In this document: in pieces, positions 1-8,374 of the stretch
How the letters are laid out: every line of letters starts with the position of its first letter
Numbering within the stretch: the stretch's first letter is position 1
From: an uncultured Bacteroidota bacterium
Lineage (GTDB): Bacteria > Bacteroidota > Bacteroidia > Bacteroidales > P3
Direction: 5' to 3'
Length of the DNA: 64,000 bases
Assembly: GCA_902790215.1 (NCBI GenBank)
Contig: CADAQX010000009.1
Location: 1 to 64,000 of the forward strand
The notes under the pieces: generated by a model
Database searches by the model: none
Seen by the model: the letters and a program-made list of their open reading frames with translations, nothing else
Told to the model about the DNA's origin: nothing
Position numbers and translations under genes: made by a program

Positions 1-181
1 CATCTACGACCGCATGGGCAGACAGGTTTATACCTCCAACGACCTCCACTTCAAATGGAACGGCACCACCATGGACGGCGCCAAGTGCCCCCAGGGCTCC
101 TACGCCTACATCATCTACTACCGCCGTCCCGGCACCGAAGACATCGTCACCCAGAAGGGCACCATCACCCTGATACGATAA
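1..181 (+). CDS. T9SS type B sorting domain, C-terminal end of a secreted/surface protein (partial)
   Basis: The first 181 bases are the 3' end of a gene whose start lies left of the window. The reading frame opens at base 2 (IYDRMGRQVYTSNDLHFKWN) and ends ...GTITLIR at the TAA at 179-181. The order IYDRxGRQV, WNGT, CPQGSYAYII and a final KGTITLIR matches the gliding-motility-associated C-terminal domain (CHU_C, TIGR04131). In Bacteroidota this domain is the type B signal for export through the type IX secretion system and attachment to the cell surface. The rest of the protein, and so its function, cannot be seen. recQ follows in the same reading frame after 12 bases. Confidence 0.85.
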   Translation, partial: IYDRMGRQVYTSNDLHFKWNGTTMDGAKCPQGSYAYIIYYRRPGTEDIVTQKGTITLIR

Positions 182-193
182 ACCCAGAACGTC

Positions 194-2077
194 ATAACAC
201 CCAAGGAAACACTTAAGAAGTACTGGGGCTTTGACTCCTTTCGTCCCCTGCAGGAAGAGATTATCAACTCAGTCCTGCAGGGGAACGATACTTTAGCCCT
301 GCTGCCTACCGGAGGCGGCAAATCAATATGCTACCAGATTCCTGCATTGATGAGCGAAGGGCTGTGCCTTGTGGTATCACCGCTCATCTCGCTGATGAAA
401 GACCAGGTGCAGAACCTGCGGGAACGCCATATCAAGGCAGCCTGCCTCGTCTCAGGACTCAACGGCATAGAGCAGGAAATCATCTACAACAACTGTATCC
501 ACGGGAAGACCAAGCTGCTCTATGTGTCGCCCGAAAGACTGAAACAGCAGGTATTCATTGAGCACTTCCGGCAAATGAAGGTATCCTTGATAGCCGTGGA
601 CGAAGCCCATTGCATCTCGCAATGGGGCTACGATTTCCGCCCGCCATACCTTGAGATAGCCAGGATAAGACCTTATCACGAAAACGTCCCGGTTCTGGCA
701 CTTACCGCCACTGCCACACCAGAGGTGATGACAGACATACAGGACAAACTACTGTTCCGGGGAAAAGAGCATGTGTACAAGACCAGTTTCTACCGTCCCA
801 ATCTTGCCTACATGGTGTTTCGCGAGCAAGACAAGGAGGGGCGCATGCTGCGTATTGCCCGCCACGCCGGCGGCAGCGGGATAGTCTATGTGCGCAACCG
901 GCGTCGCACACGCCAGGTGGCGGACACCTTTGCACGAAACGGCATCCCCGCCACCTATTACCATGCCGGCATGGAGCCCAAAGAACGCGACATAGCCCAG
1001 ATGCGGTGGATGAAAGGGGAAACACCCGTCATTGTGGCCACCAACGCCTTCGGCATGGGCATAGACAAGCCCGATGTACGCTTTGTCATCCATTTGGACA
1101 TCCCGTCCTCTATCGAAGCCTATTTCCAGGAGGCAGGACGCGCCGGACGAGACGGCAAGAAGTCATATGCCGTGATGCTATACGACGACAACGACATTGA
1201 CAACCTGCACAAAGGTTTTGAGATCAGCTATCCCACGCAGCGGCAGATTGCCAATGTCTACAAAGCCATCTGCAACTACTACCAGCTGCCTATCGGCTCG
1301 GGAACCGACTGCCAGTTCGACTTCGACATAGAGTCTCTGTGCAGTGCTTACAACTTCAATTTGGTGGAGATGTTCAATGCCGCCCGTTTTCTCGAACGCG
1401 AAGGGCTGATATCTCTTCCCGACCGCGAAGAAGCCGAATCGAAAGTCCATATCCCCCTTTCAAAAGAAGAGATCTACCGTTTTCAGGTGTCACAGCCACG
1501 CTACAGCGACCTGCTCACCCTGCTGTTGCGCATGTATGGAGGGCTTTTCAACGACTTCATCCCAATATCCGAGCGCACCCTGGCACGACGACTTATGCTG
1601 GACGAGAAACAGGTAGTCAATATGCTCCACCACATGGATGCCCTCAAGGCTATCGTATACAAAGCGAAAAGTACAAAGCCACAGATTATTTTCAATTCCC
1701 CGCGCATCGACACCAACAGCCTCTACCTGAGCGAGAGCAACTACAAGGAATTAAAAGAACACGCCTTGCACCGTATGGAGGCCATGATTGGCTATGTGAA
1801 CAATACCACAGAATGCCGCAGTCAAATATTGCTTGACTATTTCGGGGAACAGGATGCACGCAAATGCAGCATGTGCGACCACTGCATTCTGGAGCACCGC
1901 CCTGCCGCCTCCTTGCGCCAACAGATACTCGCAATGCTGAAAGAACAGCCAATGAGAGCCGATGAACTGATGGGAAAACTACCCGGCATAGACGAAGCCA
2001 CCGTGCAGGACATGCTACGCCTGCTCGTTGACGAGAGGAAGGTCTCGATTAACCAGTCTCTTCAATTCCTTGTATAA
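194..2077 (+). CDS. recQ: ATP-dependent DNA helicase RecQ (apparent ATA start)
   Basis: RecQ is a superfamily 2 3'-5' DNA helicase used in recombination and replication-fork repair. Visible motifs are the N-terminal FRPLQEEII, Walker A (TGGGKS), the DEAH box (VDEAHCISQWG), the helicase C domain (AGRAGRDG), the zinc-binding CRSQ...CSMCDHC segment and a short winged-helix tail. No HRDC domain is evident. The first ATG/TTG in frame (347/350) would remove the Q motif and Walker A. The codons from 194 read ITPKETLKKYWGFDSFRPLQ, which is the usual RecQ N-terminus with ATA where ATG is expected. I therefore place the start at ATA 194 (627 aa). The 3' end overlaps convergent maf by 63 bases. Confidence 0.85.
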   Translation: MTPKETLKKYWGFDSFRPLQEEIINSVLQGNDTLALLPTGGGKSICYQIPALMSEGLCLVVSPLISLMKDQVQNLRERHIKAACLVSGLNGIEQEIIYNNCIHGKTKLLYVSPERLKQQVFIEHFRQMKVSLIAVDEAHCISQWGYDFRPPYLEIARIRPYHENVPVLALTATATPEVMTDIQDKLLFRGKEHVYKTSFYRPNLAYMVFREQDKEGRMLRIARHAGGSGIVYVRNRRRTRQVADTFARNGIPATYYHAGMEPKERDIAQMRWMKGETPVIVATNAFGMGIDKPDVRFVIHLDIPSSIEAYFQEAGRAGRDGKKSYAVMLYDDNDIDNLHKGFEISYPTQRQIANVYKAICNYYQLPIGSGTDCQFDFDIESLCSAYNFNLVEMFNAARFLEREGLISLPDREEAESKVHIPLSKEEIYRFQVSQPRYSDLLTLLLRMYGGLFNDFIPISERTLARRLMLDEKQVVNMLHHMDALKAIVYKAKSTKPQIIFNSPRIDTNSLYLSESNYKELKEHALHRMEAMIGYVNNTTECRSQILLDYFGEQDARKCSMCDHCILEHRPAASLRQQILAMLKEQPMRADELMGKLPGIDEATVQDMLRLLVDERKVSINQSLQFLV

Positions 2078-2638
2078 CCGTGCCACGGGCAACCCCATGA
2101 CATTATAGAAACAACCCTCTATGCGGTCTATGCCCACCATGCCTATCCATTCCTGAATGCCATAGCTGCCCGCCTTGTCGAAGGGACGGTATGTATTGAC
2201 GTAATAGGTTATCTCCTGAAGGGTAAGGTGATGGAATGACACATCGGTGCACTCTGTAAAAGAGACCATCGACTCCGAGCCGCGAAGACAGACACCCGTG
2301 TATACCTGATGTGTGCAATCCGAAAGCATTTGCAGCATGGCAACGGCCTCCTCACTGCTGCGGGGTTTGCCCAAAACAGTGTCCTCGTACACAACAACAG
2401 TGTCGGCTGTTACCAGCACCTCATTGTCTGCAATTGCTGTCGTATAGGCCAACGATTTCCTGCGTGCCAGAGTCTCCGCCACACGGGCAGGAGCCACGGC
2501 CTCGGACAAAGTCTCATCCACGTCAATATCCACCATCCGGCAAGGTATTCCCAGCCGCTCAAGGAGCTCACGCCGCCGTGGCGACTTGGAGCCTAACAAG
2601 AGTGTGCAATTCAGCAAAGCACTTCCGCTATCTGCCAC
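2015..2638 (-). CDS. maf: Maf family nucleotide pyrophosphatase
   Basis: Maf proteins are cytoplasmic house-cleaning nucleotide pyrophosphatases that act on dTTP/UTP or modified nucleotides. The 207-aa product has the family's LLGSKSPRRREL motif near the N-terminus, VTADTVVVYED with the conserved Asp, LGKP, and DKAGSYGIQEW. The C-terminal tail after GLPVARLYKELKRL is about ten residues longer than usual and lies antisense to the last 63 bases of recQ. The start codon overlaps the stop of the upstream MORN-repeat gene by 11 bases, so the two are probably co-transcribed. Confidence 0.9.
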   Translation of the reverse strand: MADSGSALLNCTLLLGSKSPRRRELLERLGIPCRMVDIDVDETLSEAVAPARVAETLARRKSLAYTTAIADNEVLVTADTVVVYEDTVLGKPRSSEEAVAMLQMLSDCTHQVYTGVCLRGSESMVSFTECTDVSFHHLTLQEITYYVNTYRPFDKAGSYGIQEWIGMVGIDRIEGCFYNVMGLPVARLYKELKRLVNRDLPLVNEQA

Positions 2639-3827
2639 TATTCCTATCCTTCTGCTGTTTGGCAGTGTTGTCGGTCATGGAGGTCATCTGCCCGTCCTTG
2701 AACTCAGCCACTACACCTTCCCTGCCATATTTGTCGTACCAGACCCATTTGCCATCCTTCTTGCCGTGGACAAAGGTGCCGGTCTCTTCCGGTGTGCCGG
2801 CGGTGTTGAACCGCTCATACTTGCCATGGCGTTCACCGTTGATATAATTCTCCGATATTTCAACCTTGCCATTGGGGTGGAAACGCACCGTTTTCCCGTG
2901 CTGCAGGTCGTCGTGGTAGTTCATCTCGTACCTGATACTGCCGTCGTCGTACACACCACGCCACAGGCCTTCTTTCCTGCCGTTATGGAAGCTGCCGGTA
3001 TAGTCTATTTTACCATTCTCGTACCAGGCTGTCCATACACCCTCTTCCTTGTCGTTGACATACTCGCCCTCGTGCAGTTTCTGGCCACTCTCGTACCATG
3101 TAGTCCACAGGCCTTGCTTGTAGCCGTTGTTGTACTGGCCCTCACGCCATTTCTCGCCGGTCTCATAGTAATATGTCCAGGTGCCGGTCTCGTTGCCGTT
3201 GGTATAATGTCCGCGAATGCCCACGTTGCCGTTAGTGCGCCAATAGAAGACCCATTCGCCTTCCTGCTCGCCTTGCACAAGTCTGCCTTCCTGGTCCTTC
3301 TTGCCCGTAGGGGTCCACCAGGTGGCCTGGCCTTCCAGTTCGTCGTCCACATAGACACCCTCGAACTTCAGCTGGCCGTTTTCATGCCACTCGCGGGTCT
3401 TGCCCTCACGCACCCCATCGACATAGGGGACCTCATCCTTCTGCTGGCCATTCTCATACCACGAGACAAACATGCCCTCTTTCTTCCCGTTCACAACAGG
3501 GACTTCACTCTGGCGTTTGCCGTTGGCATACCATGTGCGCGAAGTGCCGCTGCCGCTCATCACCATCTCCTCGTGCTTCGTGCCGTCATTATAGAATGTA
3601 CGCCACACTCCGGTCTTGTGGCCCTGATTGTCATATTTACCCTGACGGAACACCTGCCCGTTGGGATGCCACCACGTCCAATTACCGATATGGACACTGT
3701 CGTCATTCAATGTGCCCGAAACATACAGCTGGTCGGGATGCGTGGCGTAGGCCTCTTCATAGTGAATCTGCGCAGTGGCCACCATGGCACTTAAGCAGAG
3801 AATGGGGAAAATGACTCTTTTCTTCAT
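2628..3827 (-). CDS. MORN-repeat (YwqK-like) secreted protein
   Basis: The protein is 399 aa with a Sec signal peptide (MKKRVIFPILCLSAMVATAQ). It is followed by more than ten tandem repeats of about 23 residues with the pattern W-x-x-Y/H-x-x-N/D-G-x(n)-G-x-Y, such as WYENGQQKDEVPYVDGVREG. This is the MORN-like variant often annotated as YwqK-family antitoxin. No toxin gene is adjacent, so I do not infer toxin-antitoxin function; a periplasmic or surface scaffold role is possible. The start at 3827 places the signal peptide at the N-terminus; an in-frame ATG at 3863 would add 12 residues before it. It lies between the DUF4270 lipoprotein gene and maf on the same strand. Confidence 0.8.
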   Translation of the reverse strand: MKKRVIFPILCLSAMVATAQIHYEEAYATHPDQLYVSGTLNDDSVHIGNWTWWHPNGQVFRQGKYDNQGHKTGVWRTFYNDGTKHEEMVMSGSGTSRTWYANGKRQSEVPVVNGKKEGMFVSWYENGQQKDEVPYVDGVREGKTREWHENGQLKFEGVYVDDELEGQATWWTPTGKKDQEGRLVQGEQEGEWVFYWRTNGNVGIRGHYTNGNETGTWTYYYETGEKWREGQYNNGYKQGLWTTWYESGQKLHEGEYVNDKEEGVWTAWYENGKIDYTGSFHNGRKEGLWRGVYDDGSIRYEMNYHDDLQHGKTVRFHPNGKVEISENYINGERHGKYERFNTAGTPEETGTFVHGKKDGKWVWYDKYGREGVVAEFKDGQMTSMTDNTAKQQKDRNSGR

Positions 3828-3898
3828 ATTGGTGATATTTGTTTTCTTATTGAACAGTTTCATGGGATTGATGATTTCGCTCTTCCTGCATCAGGCCG

Positions 3899-5191
3899 TT
3901 AACGACCTTTATCCGAGTCACCGACGTTTCTTTCCGAATATACAAAGTCTATGAGGACAGGCTTGGCTGCATCGGTACCGTTAATCACCGTGCGGAGAGC
4001 CGACGACCTGCGGGCATCGATATAGAGCTCCGTGCCGTAGTCCTTGCCGCTGCGCAGCAATTCCTGCATATGGCGGGTGACACGCAGACGGTATTGATTC
4101 TTTTTCTTGTCATAGTATCCATCGAAGCCCGAATAGAAGTTTGGATTACTCACAAAGTTGGCATCGGAAATAAGGACAGAAGTCCCGTCGTTCAGATTCT
4201 TGTTTGCCAGAATACGCACTGGGGGCTGGGTGTCGGCTATTTCATTAACTGGCAGTATCAATTCAGCATAGTGAATCACCGCCCAGGGATGCTTTTTCCT
4301 GAAGGTGTTGAGGAACGGCTGCAAGTTGAGACGCACACGGGTGCCGCCCAGCGGCTCGAGATACAGCAGCTGGTCACCCGCTATCGAGTCAACCGTATGG
4401 TTGGCAATAGGGGCAATGGCCTTTCCGGTATAGTCATGGTTGAAATACATGCTATGCCCCGCATCGGCGTTGATTACAAAGATATACCTCAAAGACTCCA
4501 CATTGGCAGTATGGTAATACAGGGTCAGCCGGGTGTTTGTAGCGGTGAAGTCCACCGTCACCATCCTGTTGGAATTCTCGGCCAGCTTAAGGCTGAAGCC
4601 CTTCACCCTCTCGGCGAACTCATCAGTGGTGCAGTTCTGCCTCAACACGGGGTATATATCCTCGTTCATGCGCAGCCTGATGCTGTCGGCAATGTAGGTC
4701 ACTGTTCCGTCAAAGAAACACACACCGTTGTCGGACAGGCTCTGTGACGAATAAGAGGCATGGTAGATGCTGTCTCTCAACGGTTCATCCAGCTGATTGA
4801 TGATAATATGCAGCGGCACAGGGGTCGAGTCGGGCACCACAGGATACAGCGAGTCAATAACCAGCGTCATCACCACCGAGTCTATAATCACATCGTCGGT
4901 GAGATTGATACCGGTGGTCGAAGAGATGGTGATTTGGGAATAGATGACTGATGTCACCGAGCCGAACACATCGTCTTCATAATCGCCAAAGATGCCATAC
5001 TGGTAGCCCGCCGTCCACAGCGAGTCGTCGAATATCGTGCAGCCCGTCATGTAGGCCGTGTCGCGGATGCCGTCATATAGTGAAAAGGGGTCCTGCAAAT
5101 CCAGACCCAAGTCCGACTCCTTCTCCGTGCAAGCGGCAGGAAGCAGGAACAAGAGAACTCCCAAAGGGAAGAAAAGTTTTCTAAAAGACAT
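3899..5191 (-). CDS. DUF4270 family lipoprotein
   Basis: A 430-aa lipoprotein precursor. The N-terminus MSFRKLFFPLGVLLFLLPAA is followed by Cys in a lipobox-like context (LLPAAC). The body (ESDLGLDLQDP near the start, alternating strands, RLRVTRHMQELL and ARRSSALRTVING near the end) matches DUF4270, a Bacteroidota-specific family of unknown function that is probably surface- or periplasm-facing. In this phylum it is commonly next to a GT5 glycogen-synthase-like gene, as here, with the GT5 gene 65 bases upstream on the same strand. The start at 5191 is preferred over 5221 because it puts the signal peptide first. No separate promoter is visible, so transcription probably starts at 6110. Confidence 0.8.
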   Translation of the reverse strand: MSFRKLFFPLGVLLFLLPAACTEKESDLGLDLQDPFSLYDGIRDTAYMTGCTIFDDSLWTAGYQYGIFGDYEDDVFGSVTSVIYSQITISSTTGINLTDDVIIDSVVMTLVIDSLYPVVPDSTPVPLHIIINQLDEPLRDSIYHASYSSQSLSDNGVCFFDGTVTYIADSIRLRMNEDIYPVLRQNCTTDEFAERVKGFSLKLAENSNRMVTVDFTATNTRLTLYYHTANVESLRYIFVINADAGHSMYFNHDYTGKAIAPIANHTVDSIAGDQLLYLEPLGGTRVRLNLQPFLNTFRKKHPWAVIHYAELILPVNEIADTQPPVRILANKNLNDGTSVLISDANFVSNPNFYSGFDGYYDKKKNQYRLRVTRHMQELLRSGKDYGTELYIDARRSSALRTVINGTDAAKPVLIDFVYSERNVGDSDKGR

Positions 5192-5256
5192 GCTTATTGT
5201 GTGTAAATTGTGTGTTGTCAAGATTTCTACGTATCTACTTATCCCAATACCGGTCT

Positions 5257-6081
5257 CTAATTATTGATGGCACTGCCACAGAGCGTGTCGTACAACTTGT
5301 TGATTTTAGTGTAGAACTCCGTGCGGTCGGGCATGTAGTCAATTACATGGCGCTTGTTCTCCTTGGCAAACTGGACCAGTTCGGGGTTGACATTCGGCGA
5401 GGAGATGACAATGCCGTTGGCATAAGTGATGGCCGCCTTCATCAAGGTGAGGTAATCCAGATTCTGATACAGGCGCAAGTCCTTTGCCGTGGCTCCGTCG
5501 GTGCGCATCTTCTTCTCCAGCTCCTCGGCAAACTTGCCGTTGAAGCCATCGTCCTGAAGCGACAGCACCGTACGTGTCCCGGTGAAGAATGCATTCTCCT
5601 TGTTGATACGGCGCAGATAGAACGGGACCATACCGCTGAACCAGCCCGAGAAATGAATCAGGTGTGGCTGCCAGGCAAGCTTGCGCACCGCCTCAAGCAC
5701 CCCGCGTCCAAAAAACAGGATGCGCTCGTCGTTGGAAGGAAGAAGGTTCCCCTTCTCGTCAAACGTGCTGCCAAACCGGGTGAAATACTCCTCATTGTCG
5801 ATGAAATACACCTGCAAACGGGCTGTGGGTATGGAGCCGACCTTGATAATCAACTGATGGTCGCAATTGTTAATAATCAGATTCATCCCCGAAAGGCGGA
5901 TGACCTCATGAAGCTGGTGCTTGCGCTCGTTGATGTCGGTAAAACGCGGCATGAACACTCTGATTTCACGACCCAGTTCCTGGGTAAACTGCGGCAGATA
6001 ACGCCCCATTACCGTGGCATCGGATTCTTCCGAGAATGGCACAACACCCTGATTTATAAATAGTATTCTTCCTTTTGCCAT
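5257..6081 (-). CDS. Glycogen/starch synthase-like protein, GT5 N-terminal domain only
   Basis: The product is 274 aa and starts MAKGRILFINQGVVPFSEES, the GT5 N-terminal Rossmann fold seen in GlgA. It continues through HFSGWFSGMVPFYLRR and AITYANGIVISSPNVNPELV. The second glycosyltransferase domain of GlgA is missing; this short form is normal for a Bacteroidota family annotated as glycogen/starch synthase, and whether it is catalytic is uncertain. The start at 6081 is chosen because the upstream extension to 6177 would run through the promoter at 6110. It heads a leftward run with the DUF4270 lipoprotein. Confidence 0.8.
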   Translation of the reverse strand: MAKGRILFINQGVVPFSEESDATVMGRYLPQFTQELGREIRVFMPRFTDINERKHQLHEVIRLSGMNLIINNCDHQLIIKVGSIPTARLQVYFIDNEEYFTRFGSTFDEKGNLLPSNDERILFFGRGVLEAVRKLAWQPHLIHFSGWFSGMVPFYLRRINKENAFFTGTRTVLSLQDDGFNGKFAEELEKKMRTDGATAKDLRLYQNLDYLTLMKAAITYANGIVISSPNVNPELVQFAKENKRHVIDYMPDRTEFYTKINKLYDTLCGSAINN

Positions 6082-6109
6082 ATTCGACAATGCATAATAA
6101 ACAATATGC

Positions 6110-6117
6110 AAAGATAC
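6110..6117 (-). promoter_or_regulatory. Bacteroidota -7 promoter element (TATCTTTG)
   Basis: Read on the minus strand this is TATCTTTG, the TAnnTTTG -7 consensus of the phylum. It lies 29 bases upstream of the GT5 start and predicts a leader of about 20 nt for the GT5-DUF4270 transcript. Confidence 0.7.
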
Positions 6118-6268
6118 GAATTTTTTTTTGATAATAAAGAAAAAAGATTTGCCCGGACACCCCTTCCACCCTCTCATCCATTATGTTTCAAGGCAGAGAA
6201 ACATCTTGGTATTAACACATTGTTGATAAAAAATCATGTTAAATAAATTCGCGCATTCATATTTTTTG

Positions 6269-6276
6269 TACTTTTG
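6269..6276 (+). promoter_or_regulatory. -7 promoter element of recX (TACTTTTG)
   Basis: TACTTTTG fits TAnnTTTG. Only four bases (CATC) separate it from the ATG at 6281, so the predicted transcription start falls on or next to the start codon. Confidence 0.65.
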
Positions 6277-6280
6277 CATC

Positions 6281-6763
6281 ATGGTACAGAATTTGTCAGA
6301 AGAAGAAATGTCGCTGTTAGCCAAAGCAGAACGCTATTGCGCTAATGAGGAGCAATGCCGCACTTCCGTGCGGAAGAAACTATGTGACTGGGGGGCAACA
6401 CCCGATTCGTCCAACAAAATTGTCAACCGGCTCATAGACCAGGGTTTCATCGACGAGCGCCGCTACGCCCGTGCCTATGTGTCCTCCAAGCTGCGCCACC
6501 AGAAATGGGGAAGGCTGAAAGTCATCTACCAACTGCGTTCAAAACAGGTGCCGCCGAAGTTCATCACCGAAGCCCTTGCCGAAATCACTGACGAGGAATA
6601 CCGGAACATACTGCTCGACGTGGCCAACACCAAGTGGGCTTCCTATTCTGCTTCCGAAGCCACTGCCAAACGCCGCTCAAAACTCGCCACTTTCCTGGCC
6701 TCGCGCGGCTACGAGTCGCCGGAGATTCAGGCCATGATTGCCGAGCACTATACCGACGAATAA
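6281..6763 (+). CDS. recX: Regulatory protein RecX
   Basis: RecX family proteins modulate RecA filaments. The 160-aa product has the typical three-helix repeats: AERYCANEEQCRTSVRKKL, then VNRLIDQGFIDERRYARAY, WGRLKVIYQLRSKQVPP, and a C-terminal repeat ending AMIAEHYTDE. I start at 6281 because the codons between 6281 and the next Met (6308) encode the conserved LSEEE segment, while the longer reading frame from 6236 would translate the promoter. With this start the mRNA is probably leaderless. A strong hairpin terminator follows at 6837. Confidence 0.85.
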   Translation: MVQNLSEEEMSLLAKAERYCANEEQCRTSVRKKLCDWGATPDSSNKIVNRLIDQGFIDERRYARAYVSSKLRHQKWGRLKVIYQLRSKQVPPKFITEALAEITDEEYRNILLDVANTKWASYSASEATAKRRSKLATFLASRGYESPEIQAMIAEHYTDE

Positions 6764-6836
6764 CAACGCCCCGGCCGCCATTCCCACGCGACATTATCAC
6801 CCCCTCCCGGGGTATAATATGATAATCCCTTTCCAT

Positions 6837-6873
6837 GGATACCATCACATCACAATGGTATCCTTTCTTTTTC
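6837..6873 (+). terminator. Rho-independent terminator after recX
   Basis: Perfect 9-bp inverted repeat GGATACCAT / ATGGTATCC with a 9-nt loop, followed by TTTCTTTTT. It lies between the convergent recX and SAM-adenosyltransferase genes and has its T-rich tail in the recX direction. Confidence 0.8.
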
Positions 6874-6896
6874 ACCCATCCCCTTGCCGGAGACTA

Positions 6897-7694
6897 CTAC
6901 AGAAATTTTATCTGAACCGACGACATGTACTCCAAGTTGAAATACTGCGCGGCATTGCCGTTGTTGATGGCCAGCTGAAGGTTGCCCAACGACGACACTG
7001 TGAGAATCAGCGACGAGCGGGGACGTGCCTGCCTCTCGCCGTCGACATAGCTGCGATACAGCTTCTTCACCGTCACTTCACGCACCTGCACCTCGAAGTC
7101 ACGCTTGTTGCACAACTTCTCAAATTCATCGTATGTAATATCCAGGTTGCAGTTGCCGTAGCCGTCGACATATATCACATGCACCTCCAACACGTCTTTC
7201 ACTAAGTTGGGTTTCAAGAACGTTTTCTTCACCAGGCTGTCCGTGGCGAAACCGATGTCCGACAAAGCGGCTCCCTGCGCCAACCGTGAAGCCACCTCGC
7301 AGAAAAGGTCGCAGGCGGCAAAAGTGTAGGAATTGGTCTCCTGATAAACCTTATCGATAACCACCGCCTTGATGTTCTCCGACCCGAAAACAGCCGTGGG
7401 CAAACCGTTGTCGGTGCAGATGTAGTACTGCTCATTGTGCTCCACAACAACAAACGGATTTTCCGGGGTCTGCGACGAGCACACATCGATAATATGGATG
7501 GTGCCCGGAGGGAAGCCAAGGCAGCCATATTTCACCACATAGGTGGCACGCACAAGCTGGTAGGGAGGGATGCCGTGGGTGATATCCACCACCTGCACAC
7601 CGGGGATGTACGAATACAACTTCCCCTTCACCCGACCGATGTAATAGTCGTTGTAGCCCCAGTCCGTGGTAAGTGTGACAATGGTTGGATTCAT
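6897..7694 (-). CDS. SAM hydroxide adenosyltransferase (DUF62 family)
   Basis: The 265-aa product starts MNPTIVTLTTDWGYNDYYIG. The TLTTDWGxxDxYxG segment is the N-terminal signature of the DUF62 / S-adenosyl-L-methionine hydrolase (adenosine-forming) family, related to fluorinase and chlorinase, which splits SAM to adenosine and methionine using water. It continues with VDITHGIPPYQ, GTIHIIDVCSS, ICTDNGLPTAVFG and a C-terminal beta domain with VIYVDGYGNCNLDITYDEF. The start at 7694 is chosen because the 20-codon upstream extension overlaps the promoter. It is monocistronic between recX and sufC. Confidence 0.85.
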   Translation of the reverse strand: MNPTIVTLTTDWGYNDYYIGRVKGKLYSYIPGVQVVDITHGIPPYQLVRATYVVKYGCLGFPPGTIHIIDVCSSQTPENPFVVVEHNEQYYICTDNGLPTAVFGSENIKAVVIDKVYQETNSYTFAACDLFCEVASRLAQGAALSDIGFATDSLVKKTFLKPNLVKDVLEVHVIYVDGYGNCNLDITYDEFEKLCNKRDFEVQVREVTVKKLYRSYVDGERQARPRSSLILTVSSLGNLQLAINNGNAAQYFNLEYMSSVQIKFL

Positions 7695-7740
7695 GATACA
7701 GTGATTGTTATACGACGATATGGTGGATAGCTTGCCAATG

Positions 7741-7748
7741 CAAAGATA
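7741..7748 (-). promoter_or_regulatory. -7 promoter element of the SAM adenosyltransferase gene (TATCTTTG)
   Basis: On the minus strand TATCTTTG followed by CATTGG, 46 bases upstream of the start codon. It matches the phylum consensus exactly. Confidence 0.7.
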
Positions 7749-7907
7749 CAACAATTATTTGAAATAATAAGCCTAATTTGACATATTAGGCTTATCGATT
7801 TGATACAGCACGGGTTACCGCTCAATTCCCCACCGTCATCCGGCCGATGGCGGCACCCTGCGTGTAGCGAGAGCGTATCCCGGCCCGATGAAGAGACAAT
7901 GAAGGGT

Positions 7908-8144
7908 CGTCATTTATTCGATCGTTATTCGATCGTTTTCCCATCGTTTTCCCTTTCACAAAGGGAAAAATGAGGGAAACATATCGAAAAACGATATGAT
8001 AAAGAACGACGCAACGTCGAACCCGGAAGGCGAACAGAAGAACGTTGAGTACAAATATGCGACACTTTCGGAACGGTGGAGTAAGTTGGCGAAAGTTGGC
8101 GTAATCCCTCACAGAATAAAACGTAACTTCCGCGCGAAGCGGCA
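7908..8144. repeat. Dispersed intergenic repeat, copy A
   Basis: About 237 bp shared with 53779-54005. The outer parts are nearly identical: CGTCATTTATTCGATCGTTA at one end and ACTTCCGCGCGAAGCGGCA at the other. The middle has drifted and copy A is about 10 bp longer. Internal palindromes are TTTCCCTTT-CAC-AAAGGGAAA and CATATCG-AAAAA-CGATATG, plus a direct repeat of ATTCGATCGTT. No transposase, terminal inverted repeats or target duplication is visible. Confidence 0.85.
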
Positions 8145-8147
8145 AAT

Positions 8148-8216
8148 GTCTCACCGAAAAAAAGTCGCCCCCATTCAGTCTCACCGAAAACAGCGCTGCT
8201 CCCATTCGGTCTCGAC
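8148..8216. repeat. Imperfect tandem repeat, about 31 bp, 2.3 copies
   Basis: Unit 1 (8148-8177) and unit 2 (8178-8208) both start GTCTCACCGAAAA and end CCCATTC followed by A or G; a third partial unit starts GTCTCGACG at 8209. It directly follows dispersed repeat copy A. Confidence 0.6.
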
Positions 8217-8374
8217 GTTGCTTTGTGCAACTTTCGCCAGCTGTATTGTACGGAAACAAGGGATGACTTGCATCGTTACCGCGGCGCTTTTGTATCGTCG
8301 GTTCGGGAGAGCATCCCGCAGCCCTGTCGCGTTGAATAAAAAAAGCCAGGGTTCTGCATTATTGAAAAAAAGTG

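Larger units (their letters stand above)
7749..8374. other. Gene-free stretch containing a dispersed repeat
   Basis: No convincing gene lies in these roughly 630 bases between two divergent transcription units. Open frames exist on both strands (for example 7996-8385 plus and 7822-8259 minus), but they run through the dispersed repeat, whose second copy at 53779 carries a 10-base length difference that destroys both frames. The stretch holds the repeat at 7908-8144 and a short tandem duplication at 8148-8216. Confidence 0.6.

Noticed and set aside
2628-3827. Toxin-antitoxin system (YwqK-like antitoxin name)
   Set aside because: Only the MORN-type repeats match; there is a signal peptide and no adjacent toxin gene.
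6236-6280. Upstream start for recX at 6236
   Set aside because: These codons overlap the -7 promoter element and would not be transcribed from it.
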